From positions 62,001-126,000 of the forward strand of contig NZ_JASEEQ010000014.1 in assembly GCF_030019515.1 (NCBI RefSeq): a stretch of DNA of 64,000 bases, in the 5' to 3' direction. Every line of letters starts with the position of its first letter. The stretch's first letter is position 1. Below, piece after piece: positions 37,411-46,331 of the stretch. Below the pieces are notes generated by a model. It did no database searches, was not told the origin of the DNA, and was given only the letters and a program-made list of their open reading frames with translations. This DNA is from Nocardioides sp. Lineage in GTDB: Bacteria; Actinomycetota; Actinomycetes; Propionibacteriales; Nocardioidaceae. The translations under genes and the position numbers were made by a program.

Positions 37411-38397
37411 GTGAGCTCTACCCCGTTGAAGGTGGCCGTCACCGGCGCCGCCGGCCAGATCGGCTACAGCCTGCTGTTCCGTCTCGCGAGCGGGTCACTG
37501 CTCGGCGACCGTCCGATCGAGCTGCGCCTGCTGGAGATCACGCCGGCCCTCAAGGCGCTCGAGGGCGTCGTGATGGAGCTCGACGACTGCGCCTTCCCGA
37601 ACCTCGCCGGCGTCGAGATCGGCGACGACGCCGAGAAGATCTTCGACGGCGTCAACCTCGCCCTGCTCGTCGGCGCGCGCCCGCGCGGTCCGGGCATGGA
37701 GCGCGGCGACCTGCTGTCCGCCAACGGCGCGATCTTCACCGCCCAGGGCAAGGCCCTGAACAACGTGGCCGCCGACGACGTCCGCATCGGCGTGACCGGC
37801 AACCCCGCGAACACCAACGCGCTGATCGCGATGACCAACGCCCCCGACATCCCGCAGGCCCGCTTCTCCGCGCTGACCCGCCTCGACCACAACCGGGCGA
37901 TCTCGCAGCTGGCCGCGAAGACCGGCGCGCCGGTCACCGACATCAAGAAGATGACGATCTGGGGCAACCACTCCGCGACGCAGTACCCCGACCTGTTCCA
38001 CGCCGAGATCGGCGGCCGCAACGCCGCCGAGGTCATCGGCGACCAGGACTGGATCGAGAGCACCTTCATCCCGACCGTCGCCAAGCGCGGCGCGGCGATC
38101 ATCGAGGCTCGTGGCTCCTCCTCGGCCGCGTCGGCCGCCTCGGCGACCATCGACGCCGCCCACGACTGGCTGTTCGGCAGCGCCGACGCCGACTGGGTCT
38201 CGATGGCGGTCGTCTCCGACGGCTCCTACGGCGTCCCCGAGGGCCTGATCTCCTCGTTCCCGGTCACCACCAAGGACGGCGACTGGGAGATCGTCCAGGG
38301 TCTCGAGATCGACGACTTCTCGCGCGCCAAGATCGACGCCTCGACCGCCGAGCTCGCCGACGAGCGCGACGCGGTCAAGGAGCTCGGGCTCATCTGA
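37411..38397 (+). CDS. mdh: Malate dehydrogenase
   Basis: The 328-aa NAD-dependent enzyme oxidises malate to oxaloacetate. The cofactor loop TGAAGQIGYS is at 11-20. GARPRGPGMERGDLL carries the substrate Arg residues typical of MDH, and TRLDHNRA and IWGNHSATQYPD hold the catalytic Asp-His pair. Length fits the Thermus/actinobacterial MDH group. GTG start has a clear AAGGAG site. Confidence 0.95.
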   Translation: MSSTPLKVAVTGAAGQIGYSLLFRLASGSLLGDRPIELRLLEITPALKALEGVVMELDDCAFPNLAGVEIGDDAEKIFDGVNLALLVGARPRGPGMERGDLLSANGAIFTAQGKALNNVAADDVRIGVTGNPANTNALIAMTNAPDIPQARFSALTRLDHNRAISQLAAKTGAPVTDIKKMTIWGNHSATQYPDLFHAEIGGRNAAEVIGDQDWIESTFIPTVAKRGAAIIEARGSSSAASAASATIDAAHDWLFGSADADWVSMAVVSDGSYGVPEGLISSFPVTTKDGDWEIVQGLEIDDFSRAKIDASTAELADERDAVKELGLI

Positions 38398-38427
38398 GCA
38401 GGCCGGATCTGCAGCAACTCGGCCGAG

Positions 38428-39459
38428 TCAGCCCAGCAGGGACCTGACCTCGGCCGAGTCGTAGAACGGCGCGAGCCGGGCGCGGATGATCCGTTCCAGC
38501 TCGCCGGACTCGCGCAGCGCGGCCACGGCGTACGGCGCCGCCCGCACCACGTCGGCCACCACGTCGGCGCGCTCCAGGCCGAGCTCGTCGAGCAGCTCGG
38601 TCGGCGTGTAGCCGCCGAACCGCTCGAGCAGCCCGTCGACCGCGGCCTCGACCAGCCCGGCGGCCGGCTCCCCCGCTGCGGCGGTCGCGACCAGGTCGTG
38701 CACGGCGTCGACGAGCCCGGCGAGCTGCTCGCGGGTGACGCTGCGGCTCAGCCCCGAGATCGGCTCGTCCGCGGCCAGGTCCCAGACCTGCAGCACGGCC
38801 TCCCGGGTCGTCGGGTCTCGCACGGTCTCGACCAGGATCTTGTTGAGCCGGCCGACGGCGTAGGTGCCGCCCCGGCCGACCGTGTCGCCGATCAGCCCCT
38901 CGAACTGCTTGTCCGCCACGCCCATCACCTTCGAGGCGGCGCTGGTGCCGAACGACATCAGCGAGCCCAGGCCGGGCACCCGGTCGGCGACCGCCTTGTT
39001 GGCCTGCAGCACCTCGCCGACGATCCGGCCCATGAACCGCGAGGCGACGGTCCCGACCAGAGGGCTGGCGGTGAGCCGGTCCAGCCCCCGCTCGAGCACC
39101 GGGCTCAGCGCGATCAGCTGGTCGAGCAGCGCCTCGATCTGATCCCGCTCGACCAGCTCGCCGAGCAGGTGCTGCTCGACCGGCCCGTCGTGCGCGACGT
39201 CGGCGAGGACTTCGACGACCGCGCCGGCGGCGGCGCTGCCCGGGACCGTCTGCAGCAGCCGAGTCGCGGTCGCGGCGAGGGCGTCGCGGTCGACGAGGTC
39301 CGCGATCGGCTGCCCGGCGGATGCCGCGAGCAGATCCTCGGCGAGCCCGGCGACGGTCTCCGTCACCGCGTCGCCGCTCAGCCGGGCCAGGTGGTAGGCC
39401 ACCTGGGCGTCGAGGAGCTGCTCGGCCAGGGCCGCGGCGGGGCTGGGGTCTGCGGTCAC
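38428..39459 (-). CDS. Conserved helical protein of unknown function
   Basis: I do not recognise this 343-aa protein. It is Ala/Leu/Val rich, with no signal peptide or clear membrane helix, and looks almost entirely alpha-helical. A central Gly-rich segment (SLMSFGTSAASKVMGVADKQFEGLIGDTVGRGGTYAVGR is its core, about residues 163-200) could be a membrane-interacting or hinge region. The C-terminus reads like a folded helical domain. It sits convergent to mdh and upstream of the folD group on the same strand, with a 40-bp gap to DUF3017. Confidence 0.6.
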   Translation of the reverse strand: MTADPSPAAALAEQLLDAQVAYHLARLSGDAVTETVAGLAEDLLAASAGQPIADLVDRDALAATATRLLQTVPGSAAAGAVVEVLADVAHDGPVEQHLLGELVERDQIEALLDQLIALSPVLERGLDRLTASPLVGTVASRFMGRIVGEVLQANKAVADRVPGLGSLMSFGTSAASKVMGVADKQFEGLIGDTVGRGGTYAVGRLNKILVETVRDPTTREAVLQVWDLAADEPISGLSRSVTREQLAGLVDAVHDLVATAAAGEPAAGLVEAAVDGLLERFGGYTPTELLDELGLERADVVADVVRAAPYAVAALRESGELERIIRARLAPFYDSAEVRSLLG

Positions 39460-39499
39460 GGCCCGACGGTACGCGACGGTGCCGTTGGGGCGGCGCGGG

Positions 39500-39832
39500 C
39501 TACAGCGGCTGGTCGGGGATCGAGCCGGCGAGCAGGATCAGCGCGACGCCGACGCCGGCGAGCAGGAGGCAGTCCCACCAGCGCCGTCGTACGGCGAGCA
39601 TGCCGGCGTCCCGCGCCGGCAGCACCGCCCGGACCACGGCTGCGAACAGCAGCGCGCCGGCGATCCAGCGGATGCCCTGGCGCCACGCGCCGGTGGTGAT
39701 GATCCCGAACCCGATCGCGGTGACCGCGATGACCACGAGGTAGGACGCGCCGCCGATCGTGGAGGGATAGCGCCGACCCCGGTCCTCCGCGGAGGCGGGC
39801 TCCTCCTCGGGCAGTGGCTCGAGGTCGCTCAC
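39500..39832 (-). CDS. DUF3017 small membrane protein
   Basis: The 110-aa protein has an acidic N-terminus and three membrane helices, about residues 29-49, 55-70 and 85-105. DUF3017 proteins are regularly found next to folD in actinobacteria, with no known function. The GTG start overlaps the folD stop (GTGA), so it is the last gene of purH-folD-DUF3017. Confidence 0.8.
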   Translation of the reverse strand: MSDLEPLPEEEPASAEDRGRRYPSTIGGASYLVVIAVTAIGFGIITTGAWRQGIRWIAGALLFAAVVRAVLPARDAGMLAVRRRWWDCLLLAGVGVALILLAGSIPDQPL

Positions 39833-40680
39833 GAGTCCGTCTGCTCGGCCATCGCCACGATGTTGGAGAGCAGCATCGCCCGGGTCATCGGGCCGACGCC
39901 GCCGGGGTTGGGCGAGACCCAGCCGGCCACGTCCCACACCTCGGGGGCCACGTCCCCGGCCAGCTTGCCGTCGACGCGGGAGACCCCGACGTCGAGCACG
40001 GCCGCACCCGGCTTGACCATCGCGCCGGTCACGATGCCGGGCACGCCGGCCGCGGCCACCACGATGTCGGCGTTGCGCACGTGTGCGGCCAGGTCGCGGG
40101 TGCCGGTGTGGCACAGCGTCACCGTCGCGTTCTCGCTGCGGCGGGTCAGCAGCAGCCCGAGCGGGCGTCCGACGGTGACGCCACGGCCGACCACCGTGAC
40201 CTCGGCGCCGGCGATCTCGACCCCGTGGCGGCGTAGCAGCTCGACGATGCCGTTGGGCGTGCACGGCAGCGGCGCGGCCTTGCCGAGCACCAGCCAGCCC
40301 AGGTTCGTCGGGTGCAGGCCGTCGGCGTCCTTGTCCGGGTCGACCATGCCGAGCACGCGGTTCTCGTCGCGGCCCTTGGGCAGCGGCAGCTGGACGATGT
40401 AGCCGGTGCAGGCGGGGTCCTCGTTGAGCACCCGGACGGCGTCCTCGATCTCCTCCTGGCTCGCGGTCGCGGGCAGGTCGATCCGGATCGACTCGATGCC
40501 GACCTCGGCACAGTCCTTGTGCTTGCCGTTGACGTACCACCGCGACCCGGGGTCGTCGCCCACGAGGATGGTGCCGAGCCCGGGCCGGATCCCGCGCTCG
40601 TGCAGCGCCGCGACCCGGGTCGTCAGCTCGCCCTTGATCGCCGCCGCGGTGGCGGTGCCGTCCAGCTTCTGTGCGGTCAC
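39829..40680 (-). CDS. folD: Bifunctional methylenetetrahydrofolate dehydrogenase/cyclohydrolase
   Basis: The 283-aa FolD oxidises 5,10-methylene-THF and hydrolyses the methenyl form to 10-formyl-THF. GDDPGSRWYVNGKHKDC contains the Tyr and Lys of the cyclohydrolase site, QLPLPKG the folate-binding strand, and VGRGVTVGRPLGLLL the nucleotide loop; note RGVTVGRP where many homologues have RSNIVGKP. It supplies the formyl donor used by PurN and PurH encoded alongside. GTG start has GAGG 8 nt upstream. Confidence 0.94.
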   Translation of the reverse strand: MTAQKLDGTATAAAIKGELTTRVAALHERGIRPGLGTILVGDDPGSRWYVNGKHKDCAEVGIESIRIDLPATASQEEIEDAVRVLNEDPACTGYIVQLPLPKGRDENRVLGMVDPDKDADGLHPTNLGWLVLGKAAPLPCTPNGIVELLRRHGVEIAGAEVTVVGRGVTVGRPLGLLLTRRSENATVTLCHTGTRDLAAHVRNADIVVAAAGVPGIVTGAMVKPGAAVLDVGVSRVDGKLAGDVAPEVWDVAGWVSPNPGGVGPMTRAMLLSNIVAMAEQTDS

Positions 40681-40702
40681 GTGGTCATCCTCGTCGGTGG
40701 GG

Positions 40703-42283
40703 TCAGTGCGCGAAATGCCGGGTGCCGGTGAAGTACATGGTGACGCCGGCCGCCTTGGCCGCCTCGACCGTGAGCTCGTCGCGGACCGAGCCGCCGGGCT
40801 GCACGATCGCGGTGACGCCGGCGTCGATGAGGATCTGCGGGCCGTCCTCGAACGGGAAGAACGCGTCGGAGGCGGCGACCGAGCCCGCGGCCCGGTCCCC
40901 CGCCCGCGAGACGGCGAGCCGGCAGGAGTCGACCCGGTTGACCTGGCCCATGCCGATGCCGACCGAGGCGCCGTCCTTGGCGAGCAGGATCGCGTTGGAC
41001 TTCGCGGCGCGGCACGCCTTCCAGGCGAACGCGAGGTCGGCGAGCACCGCCGCCGGGGCGGGCTCCCCCGCCGCCAGCGTCCAGGTCGACGGGTCGTCGC
41101 CGGGCGCGTCGACGTGGTCGCGCACCTGGACGAGCACGCCGCCGCTGACCTGGCGGAGCTCGGTCGAGCGCTCCTCGGCCGGGCCGTCGCAGCGCAGGAT
41201 GCGGATGTTCTTCTTGCCCTGGAGCACCTCGACCGCGCCCTCGTCGTACGCCGGGGCGACGATCACCTCGGTGAACACGTCGGCCACCTGGCGGGCCATC
41301 TCGACCGAGACCGGCCGGTTGACGGCGATCACACCGCCGAAGGCGCTGACCGGGTCGCACTCGTGGGCGCGGCGGTGGGCCTCGGCGACGTCGGCGCCGA
41401 CGGCGATCCCGCAGGGGTTGGCGTGCTTGATGATCGCGACGGCCGGCTCGTCGAAGTCGTACGCCGCCCGCCGGGCCGCGTCGGTGTCGACGTAGTTGTT
41501 GTAGGACATCTCCTTGCCGTGCAGCTGCTCGGCGCCGGCCAGGCCGCCCGTCGAGCCCGATGACTCGGTGTAGAGGGCCGCGTCCTGGTGCGGGTTCTCG
41601 CCGTAGCGGAGCACCGCGGACTTCGTCCAGGTCTCCCCCGCGAACGCCGGCCAGCCGTCCTCGGCGGGGACGTACGTCGAGGCGAACCAGCTCGCGACCG
41701 CGACGTCGTACGCCGCGGTGTGGGTGAAGGCCTCGGCGGCCAGCACCTTGCGCTGCTCGAGGGTGAAGCCGCCCTCGGCGACGGCCGCGAGCACGTCGGC
41801 GTAGCGCTCCGGGGAGGTCACGATCGCCACGGAGGGGTGGTTCTTCGCGGCCGCTCGGACCATCGAGGGACCACCGATGTCGATCTGCTCGACGCACTCG
41901 TCCGGGGTCGCCCCCGACGCCACGGTCTCGCGGAACGGGTAGAGGTTGGACACCACCAGGTCGAACGGCTCCACGCCGAGGTCGGCGAGCTGCTGGACGT
42001 GGGAGTCCAGGCGCCGGTCGGCGAGGATCCCGGCGTGCACGCGCGGGTGCAGCGTCTTGACCCGGCCGTCGAGGCACTCCGGGAAGCCGGTCAGCTCCTC
42101 GACCTTGGTGACCGGGAGCCCCAGGCCCTCGATCAGCCTCGCCGAGCCGCCCGTCGAGACCAGCTCGACGCCGGCGTCGTGCAGGCCCCGGACCAGGTCC
42201 TCGAGGCCGGTCTTGTCGTAGACGGAGAGGAGCGCTCGCCGGACGGCGACGCGGTGCTCGGGCGTGGACACAGGTTCGGACAC
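40703..42283 (-). CDS. purH: AICAR formyltransferase / IMP cyclohydrolase
   Basis: The 526-aa PurH carries out the last two steps of IMP synthesis. The N-terminal cyclohydrolase (MGS-like) domain is about residues 10-200 (ALLSVYDKTGLEDL, STGGSARLIE, HPRVHAGIL), and the transformylase domain follows with AIIKHANPCG, FGGVIAVNRPV and the C-terminal FPFEDGPQILIDAGVTAIVQPGGS. GTG start has a GGAG site 6 nt upstream. A ZTP riboswitch in its leader should couple expression to ZMP/ZTP, the substrate that accumulates when 10-formyl-THF is short. Confidence 0.96.
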   Translation of the reverse strand: MSEPVSTPEHRVAVRRALLSVYDKTGLEDLVRGLHDAGVELVSTGGSARLIEGLGLPVTKVEELTGFPECLDGRVKTLHPRVHAGILADRRLDSHVQQLADLGVEPFDLVVSNLYPFRETVASGATPDECVEQIDIGGPSMVRAAAKNHPSVAIVTSPERYADVLAAVAEGGFTLEQRKVLAAEAFTHTAAYDVAVASWFASTYVPAEDGWPAFAGETWTKSAVLRYGENPHQDAALYTESSGSTGGLAGAEQLHGKEMSYNNYVDTDAARRAAYDFDEPAVAIIKHANPCGIAVGADVAEAHRRAHECDPVSAFGGVIAVNRPVSVEMARQVADVFTEVIVAPAYDEGAVEVLQGKKNIRILRCDGPAEERSTELRQVSGGVLVQVRDHVDAPGDDPSTWTLAAGEPAPAAVLADLAFAWKACRAAKSNAILLAKDGASVGIGMGQVNRVDSCRLAVSRAGDRAAGSVAASDAFFPFEDGPQILIDAGVTAIVQPGGSVRDELTVEAAKAAGVTMYFTGTRHFAH

Positions 42284-42299
42284 GGAGAACTCCTGCTCG

Positions 42300-42378
42300 G
42301 AAGGGGGAGCACCCAGGCGGTCGATGCTCCGTGCGTCACTCCCCGGTGGTCACCCACCTGCGCCAGTCGTGTGCAGAC
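42300..42378 (-). promoter_or_regulatory. ZTP (pfl) riboswitch in the purH leader
   Basis: Read on the minus strand, the conserved blocks of the pfl/ZTP aptamer are present in order: GACTGGCG (42368-42361), then GGTGGGTGACCACCGGGGAG (42358-42339), and CCGCCTGGG (42320-42312) after a variable stem. The last block forms the pseudoknot and ligand pocket. The downstream part, CTCC repeats next to the GGAG of purH, could hide the ribosome site when no ligand is bound. ZMP/ZTP binding would turn purH-folD on. The class is known to control purine and folate genes. Confidence 0.88.
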
Positions 42379-42391
42379 CAGCATAGGACCG

Positions 42392-43018
42392 TCAGCCCTC
42401 GTCGCCGAACCGGGTGCGCCGGCCCTCGACGGTCCATCCGGCCCGGGCCATCCGGCCCACCGTGTCGACCAGCATCGCGCGCTCGGCGACCTTGATCCGC
42501 TCGTGCAGCGTGTCCGCGGTGTCGTCGTCCTCGACCGGCACCGCCCGCTGAGCGACGATCGGGCCGGTGTCGACCCCGGCGTCGACCACGAACAGCGTGC
42601 ACCCGGTCACCTTGACGCCGTACGCGAGGGCGTCGGCCGGCCCGCGCATGCCGGGGAACGACGGGGACAGCGCGGGGTGGGTGTTGACGACCCGGCCGCC
42701 GAACCGGGTGAGGAACTCGGCACCCACCAGCTTCATGAAGCCGGCGAGCACGACCAGGTCGGGCTCGAAGCCGGCGACCGTGTCCGTGACGGCTCGGTCC
42801 CAGTGGTCGCGGCTGGTGAACTGCCCGACCTTCCGCACGAACGTCGGCACACCGGCCCGCTCGGCGCGGGCGAGGCCCTCGATGTCGTCGCGGTCGGCGC
42901 CGACGGCAACGACTCGGGCGCCGTACGACGGGTCCGCGCACGCGTCGAGCAACGCCTGGAGGTTGGTCCCGGACCCGGAGACGAGCACCACGAGACGAGC
43001 GGGGCGGCGTGGGGTCAC
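42392..43018 (-). CDS. purN: Phosphoribosylglycinamide formyltransferase
   Basis: The 208-aa GAR transformylase transfers a formyl group from 10-formyl-THF in purine synthesis. VSGSGTNLQALL near the N-terminus binds the phosphate, and NTHPALSPSFPG contains the catalytic Asn-His pair; an Asp in VDTGPIVAQ completes the site. GTG at 43018 overlaps the perM stop (GTGA). TAGAAT, 7 nt before the GTG, could also give a leaderless transcript. It lies 108 bp before purH, and that gap holds the riboswitch. Confidence 0.94.
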   Translation of the reverse strand: MTPRRPARLVVLVSGSGTNLQALLDACADPSYGARVVAVGADRDDIEGLARAERAGVPTFVRKVGQFTSRDHWDRAVTDTVAGFEPDLVVLAGFMKLVGAEFLTRFGGRVVNTHPALSPSFPGMRGPADALAYGVKVTGCTLFVVDAGVDTGPIVAQRAVPVEDDDTADTLHERIKVAERAMLVDTVGRMARAGWTVEGRRTRFGDEG

Positions 43019-44283
43019 ACAGTGGATTCTAGGGAAGCGCTGCGATGGGCCCGACGCTGCCACCAGGTCATGAGAACGCCGCCGACCAGACCGCCCAGGC
43101 CGAAGGCGGTGATCGCGTGCACGAGCACGTCGAACGCGAACGGTCCGACCTCGCGCATCCGGCCCGGCCCGACGGCCCCCCCGGCCACGGCGGCGAGCAG
43201 CCCGAGCAGGAGACCGGCCAGCGCGCCGCCCACGCAGCCGCGCAGCGCGCCGTGGTCCCAGCGCAGGGTCGGGTAGCGGCGCTGCGACCGGGCCACCGCC
43301 GCGGCCGCGACCAGCGGCGGCAGCGCGAGGAGGTACGCCGTCCAGCCCGGCGTCGGGCCGTTCGCGGGCAGCGCGGCGAGCAGCGGGAACATCGGCAGCG
43401 GCCCGAGCGCGACGCCGGTCGGGGACACCAGCGTGTGGACGCCCACCGCGAAGCCCGGGCCGAGCAGGTAGGAGCCGGTGAACACCACCGCGTTGGGGAC
43501 CAGGGTCGCGGTCAGGGCCGTGTAGACGGTGCCGTCACCGGCGCCCAGGTGCAGCCGGGACATCACGTTGGCCGCCGTACCGAGGTCGAGCGCGAACGCG
43601 ACCAGGAAGACGGACGCGGAGAGCGCCAGGTAGCCGCCGAGGACCCGCAGGCACGCCGCGCCCGCGGCGCGCACCGACGCGGGGACGAACGCGGCCCAGA
43701 TCGCCGCGCGTCCCGACCCGACCGAGATCGCGACCAGCCCGAACGTGGCGCACAGCAGCACCGACCAGCCGACCACCCGGGGCAGCGAGGGCGCGGTCTC
43801 GGCGGTGGCCGCGAGGCGGAACGTGACGAAGGCCACCAGCAGGTAGCCGGCGAGGAACGCGGCGGCCGCGGTCGGGACCGTCCAGTCGCGCTCCCCGTCG
43901 GCGATCCGGTCCGCGTCGGGACCGTGGCCGGACACCGAATCGCCGACGCGGTGCCCGAGACGCCACACGGCCCAGGCGGCGAGCGCGGTCAGGCCGAGGG
44001 GTACGACGCTCACCGCGACCCCGTCGACGTGGATACCGGAGCCGTGGGCCAGCAGCCAGCCGAGCGCCCCCACGCGGAGCCCGTCGCGTGGGGTTCCGTG
44101 CGCGCCCGCGTCAGCCAGGAACCAGCCCACGACTCCGACGGCCAGGCAGATCAGGAGGGTCGCCAGCGCCGCGCTCGCCCCGCCCAGCACCGCGACCAGG
44201 ACCAGCGGCCGGCGGTGGCGAGGGTCCGAGCGGTCCGCGCCTGCGAGGCGGGCGGCGGCCGAGCCGGTGAGCAGCGAAGTCAT
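43015..44283 (-). CDS. perM: DUF6350 membrane protein, PerM-like
   Basis: The 422-aa polytopic protein has about nine or ten membrane helices separated by short loops. It matches DUF6350, whose mycobacterial member PerM (next to purN in M. tuberculosis) is tied to cell division and persistence. The same neighbour order, perM then purN, is seen here with a GTGA overlap. ATG at 44283 was chosen; the frame is open for 255 more codons but runs through the divergent sigma-like gene. The molecular role is unknown. The symbol rests on family and synteny. Confidence 0.75.
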   Translation of the reverse strand: MTSLLTGSAAARLAGADRSDPRHRRPLVLVAVLGGASAALATLLICLAVGVVGWFLADAGAHGTPRDGLRVGALGWLLAHGSGIHVDGVAVSVVPLGLTALAAWAVWRLGHRVGDSVSGHGPDADRIADGERDWTVPTAAAAFLAGYLLVAFVTFRLAATAETAPSLPRVVGWSVLLCATFGLVAISVGSGRAAIWAAFVPASVRAAGAACLRVLGGYLALSASVFLVAFALDLGTAANVMSRLHLGAGDGTVYTALTATLVPNAVVFTGSYLLGPGFAVGVHTLVSPTGVALGPLPMFPLLAALPANGPTPGWTAYLLALPPLVAAAAVARSQRRYPTLRWDHGALRGCVGGALAGLLLGLLAAVAGGAVGPGRMREVGPFAFDVLVHAITAFGLGGLVGGVLMTWWQRRAHRSASLESTV

Positions 44284-44376
44284 GGCTCGGCCATCATCAC
44301 CCGCCCCGGCGGGTCGGTCCGGGCTCCCACGCCGGTTCGGCTCAGATGTCCCGATCCGGCTACCGTGGACGACGCC

Positions 44377-46206
44377 ATGAGGGACCCCGGTCAGTTCGAC
44401 GAGTTCTACAAGGACGTCCGCACGCGCCTGCTGCTGCTGACGTACTGCCTGACCGGCGACCTCGGATCCTCCCGCGCCGCGGTCCGGGACGCGTTCGTGG
44501 TGGCCTCGCACCACTGGCGCAAGGTGTCCCGCCTGGAGGACCCGGAGGCCTGGGTCCGGGTCCGCGCCTGTGCGCACGCGCAGCGGCGCCACACCGCGAA
44601 GCTCTGGCACCGGGAGAAGGGCCTCGACCCCGAGGTGAAGGCCACCCTGGACGCGCTCGGCAAGCTGCCGCTCGTCCAGCGCAAGGTGCTGCTGCTGACC
44701 GAGCTGACCACGGCCTCGCTCGCCGAGATCGCCCGCGAGGCGAGCCTGCCCCGCCAGGACGCCGAGCGCGAGCTGCAGACCGCGACCGCCCAGCTCGCCA
44801 TGCTGCGCGAGGTGCCGACCACGAGCATCCGCACCCTCTTCGACCCGATCCGCCTGCACGTCGAGGACGGCCGCTGGCCCCGGGCCACGATCATCCGGCG
44901 CTCCGGCGCGGCGCGGCGTCGGACCCACACGGTGATCGGCGTCGCCGCCACGGTCGCCGCGCTGGTCGTCACCGGCACCCTCGTCACCGACGCGGGCGGC
45001 GTGCGCCCGACGCTCGCCGGCGAGCGGATGGAGGCCCCTCAGAGCCACAAGCCGTCCGGCTCACCCACCCCGGACCCGGTCGCCGTGCCCGAGGACACCC
45101 TCCTCACCGCCGAGCAGGTCGGATCCCAGGTGCCCGGCTCGGGCTGGGCGGTCACCCGCACCGACGACAACTCCGCCGGCGACGGCCTGGTGATGCCCTG
45201 CCAGGCCGGTCGGTACGCCGACCCACGCGGCACCGCGGCCCTGGTGCGGGTCTTCGAGTCCTCGGGCAAGGGCTCGGCCGAGGCCGTCCAGGCCACCCAG
45301 GCGTCCGCGACGAAGAAGGCAGCGGAGCGCGGCTTCCGGACCGCACTCTCCTGGTTCGCCGGCTGCGCCGACCAGCGCTCCCAGCTGCTCGAGACCCGCG
45401 AGGTGGCCGGTGTCGGCGACGAGGCGATGCTCGTGGTGCTCCGCACCTGGGACGAGCCCGGCTCCACTGTCGTCGCGGGCGTCGCGCGCACCGGGCGGCT
45501 CACGACCGCCGTCGTCAGCCGCTCCCCGCTCGGCCGGGGGCCGAAGCTGACCAGGTCCGCCGCCCTGCTCGGGTCCGCGGTGACCGAGCTCTGCGGCCGC
45601 ACCGGCGCCGGGGCCTGCTCCGCGGACCCCCGCCTGAGGACGGTGGCACCGGTCCCGGTCGCCACCGTGCCCGGCATGCTCGCCGAGGTCGACCTGCCAC
45701 CGGTCGGGAAGGTACGCCGGCCCTGGGTCGGCACCGAGCCGCGTCAGGCCCGCGACAACGCGGCCGCGACCGGGTGCGACCGGACCGACTTCAGCGCCAA
45801 GCCGATGACGAACGACGCGACCCGCACGTTCCTGGTGCCCGGCGCGAACCTGCGCGACGAGTTCGGCCTGACCGAGACGGTCGGCACCCTCCCCGAGCGG
45901 CGGGCCGCGGGCTTCGTCGACGACGTCCGCGACCGGCTGGCGAGCTGCTCGAAGAAGCAGATGGGCACCGATGTCGACCGGATCCGCCACCTCGAGGCCA
46001 AGCACCGCGACCTGACGATCTGGCGAGTGACCACGGAGATCAGCGACCAGCGGTCGGTGAGCTACCTGATGGGCATCGTCCGCGACCGGACCTCCGTCGC
46101 ACAGGTCGGCTTCGTCCCCGACCCGGCCGGCGGGATGTCCGCCGACGCCTTCGTCGCCCTGGTCGACCGCGCGCTCGCGCGGCTCGACGCGATGCCGCGC
46201 CCCTAG
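44377..46206 (+). CDS. ECF sigma-like protein fused to a membrane and outside domain
   Basis: The 609-aa protein begins with an ECF sigma-like part: region 2 at about 5-75 (FDEFYKDVRTRLLLLTYCLTGD) and region 4 at about 93-147 (LPLVQRKVLLLTELTTASLAEIAREASLPRQDAERELQTA). A basic stretch (171-183) and one membrane helix (184-203) follow, then about 400 residues outside the membrane with paired Cys residues. So a DNA-binding module is tethered to an extracytoplasmic domain. Region 2 keeps acidic and aromatic residues but lacks the full ECF DxxQ/VFL pattern, so sigma activity is uncertain. It is divergent from perM. Confidence 0.75.
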   Translation: MRDPGQFDEFYKDVRTRLLLLTYCLTGDLGSSRAAVRDAFVVASHHWRKVSRLEDPEAWVRVRACAHAQRRHTAKLWHREKGLDPEVKATLDALGKLPLVQRKVLLLTELTTASLAEIAREASLPRQDAERELQTATAQLAMLREVPTTSIRTLFDPIRLHVEDGRWPRATIIRRSGAARRRTHTVIGVAATVAALVVTGTLVTDAGGVRPTLAGERMEAPQSHKPSGSPTPDPVAVPEDTLLTAEQVGSQVPGSGWAVTRTDDNSAGDGLVMPCQAGRYADPRGTAALVRVFESSGKGSAEAVQATQASATKKAAERGFRTALSWFAGCADQRSQLLETREVAGVGDEAMLVVLRTWDEPGSTVVAGVARTGRLTTAVVSRSPLGRGPKLTRSAALLGSAVTELCGRTGAGACSADPRLRTVAPVPVATVPGMLAEVDLPPVGKVRRPWVGTEPRQARDNAAATGCDRTDFSAKPMTNDATRTFLVPGANLRDEFGLTETVGTLPERRAAGFVDDVRDRLASCSKKQMGTDVDRIRHLEAKHRDLTIWRVTTEISDQRSVSYLMGIVRDRTSVAQVGFVPDPAGGMSADAFVALVDRALARLDAMPRP

Positions 46207-46251
46207 CCAGGACCCTGCCGGCTGACCTGCGCAGAAATCCTCCCTGAGCGT

Positions 46252-46279
46252 GCAACCGTGGTGCGCGGTGAGGCGTATC
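46252..46279 (+). promoter_or_regulatory. ECF-type promoter of the sigma/anti-sigma operon
   Basis: GCAACC (46252-46257), 16-nt spacer, CGTATC (46274-46279): an AAC-type -35 with a CGT-type -10, the usual shape of ECF sigma promoters. It lies 53 bp before the sigma gene and suggests autoregulation. Confidence 0.55.
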
Positions 46280-46331
46280 CCTTCCGACTCGGCACCGAGC
46301 CGAGCCGCACACAGACGGGAACCCAGGGTCG

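Noticed and set aside
38417..38458. Two copies of CTCGGCCGAG near the ends of mdh and the convergent gene
   Set aside because: Each is a perfect palindrome without a loop; it could form a weak stem between copies, but there is no terminator-like context and one copy is in coding sequence.
43045..44376. N-terminal extension of the sigma-like protein over perM
   Set aside because: The frame is open, but the added 444 residues are a shadow of the perM gene on the other strand; ATG 44377 begins the recognisable domain.
44284..45048. N-terminal extension of perM
   Set aside because: It lies antisense to the sigma-like coding region and has no membrane-protein composition.
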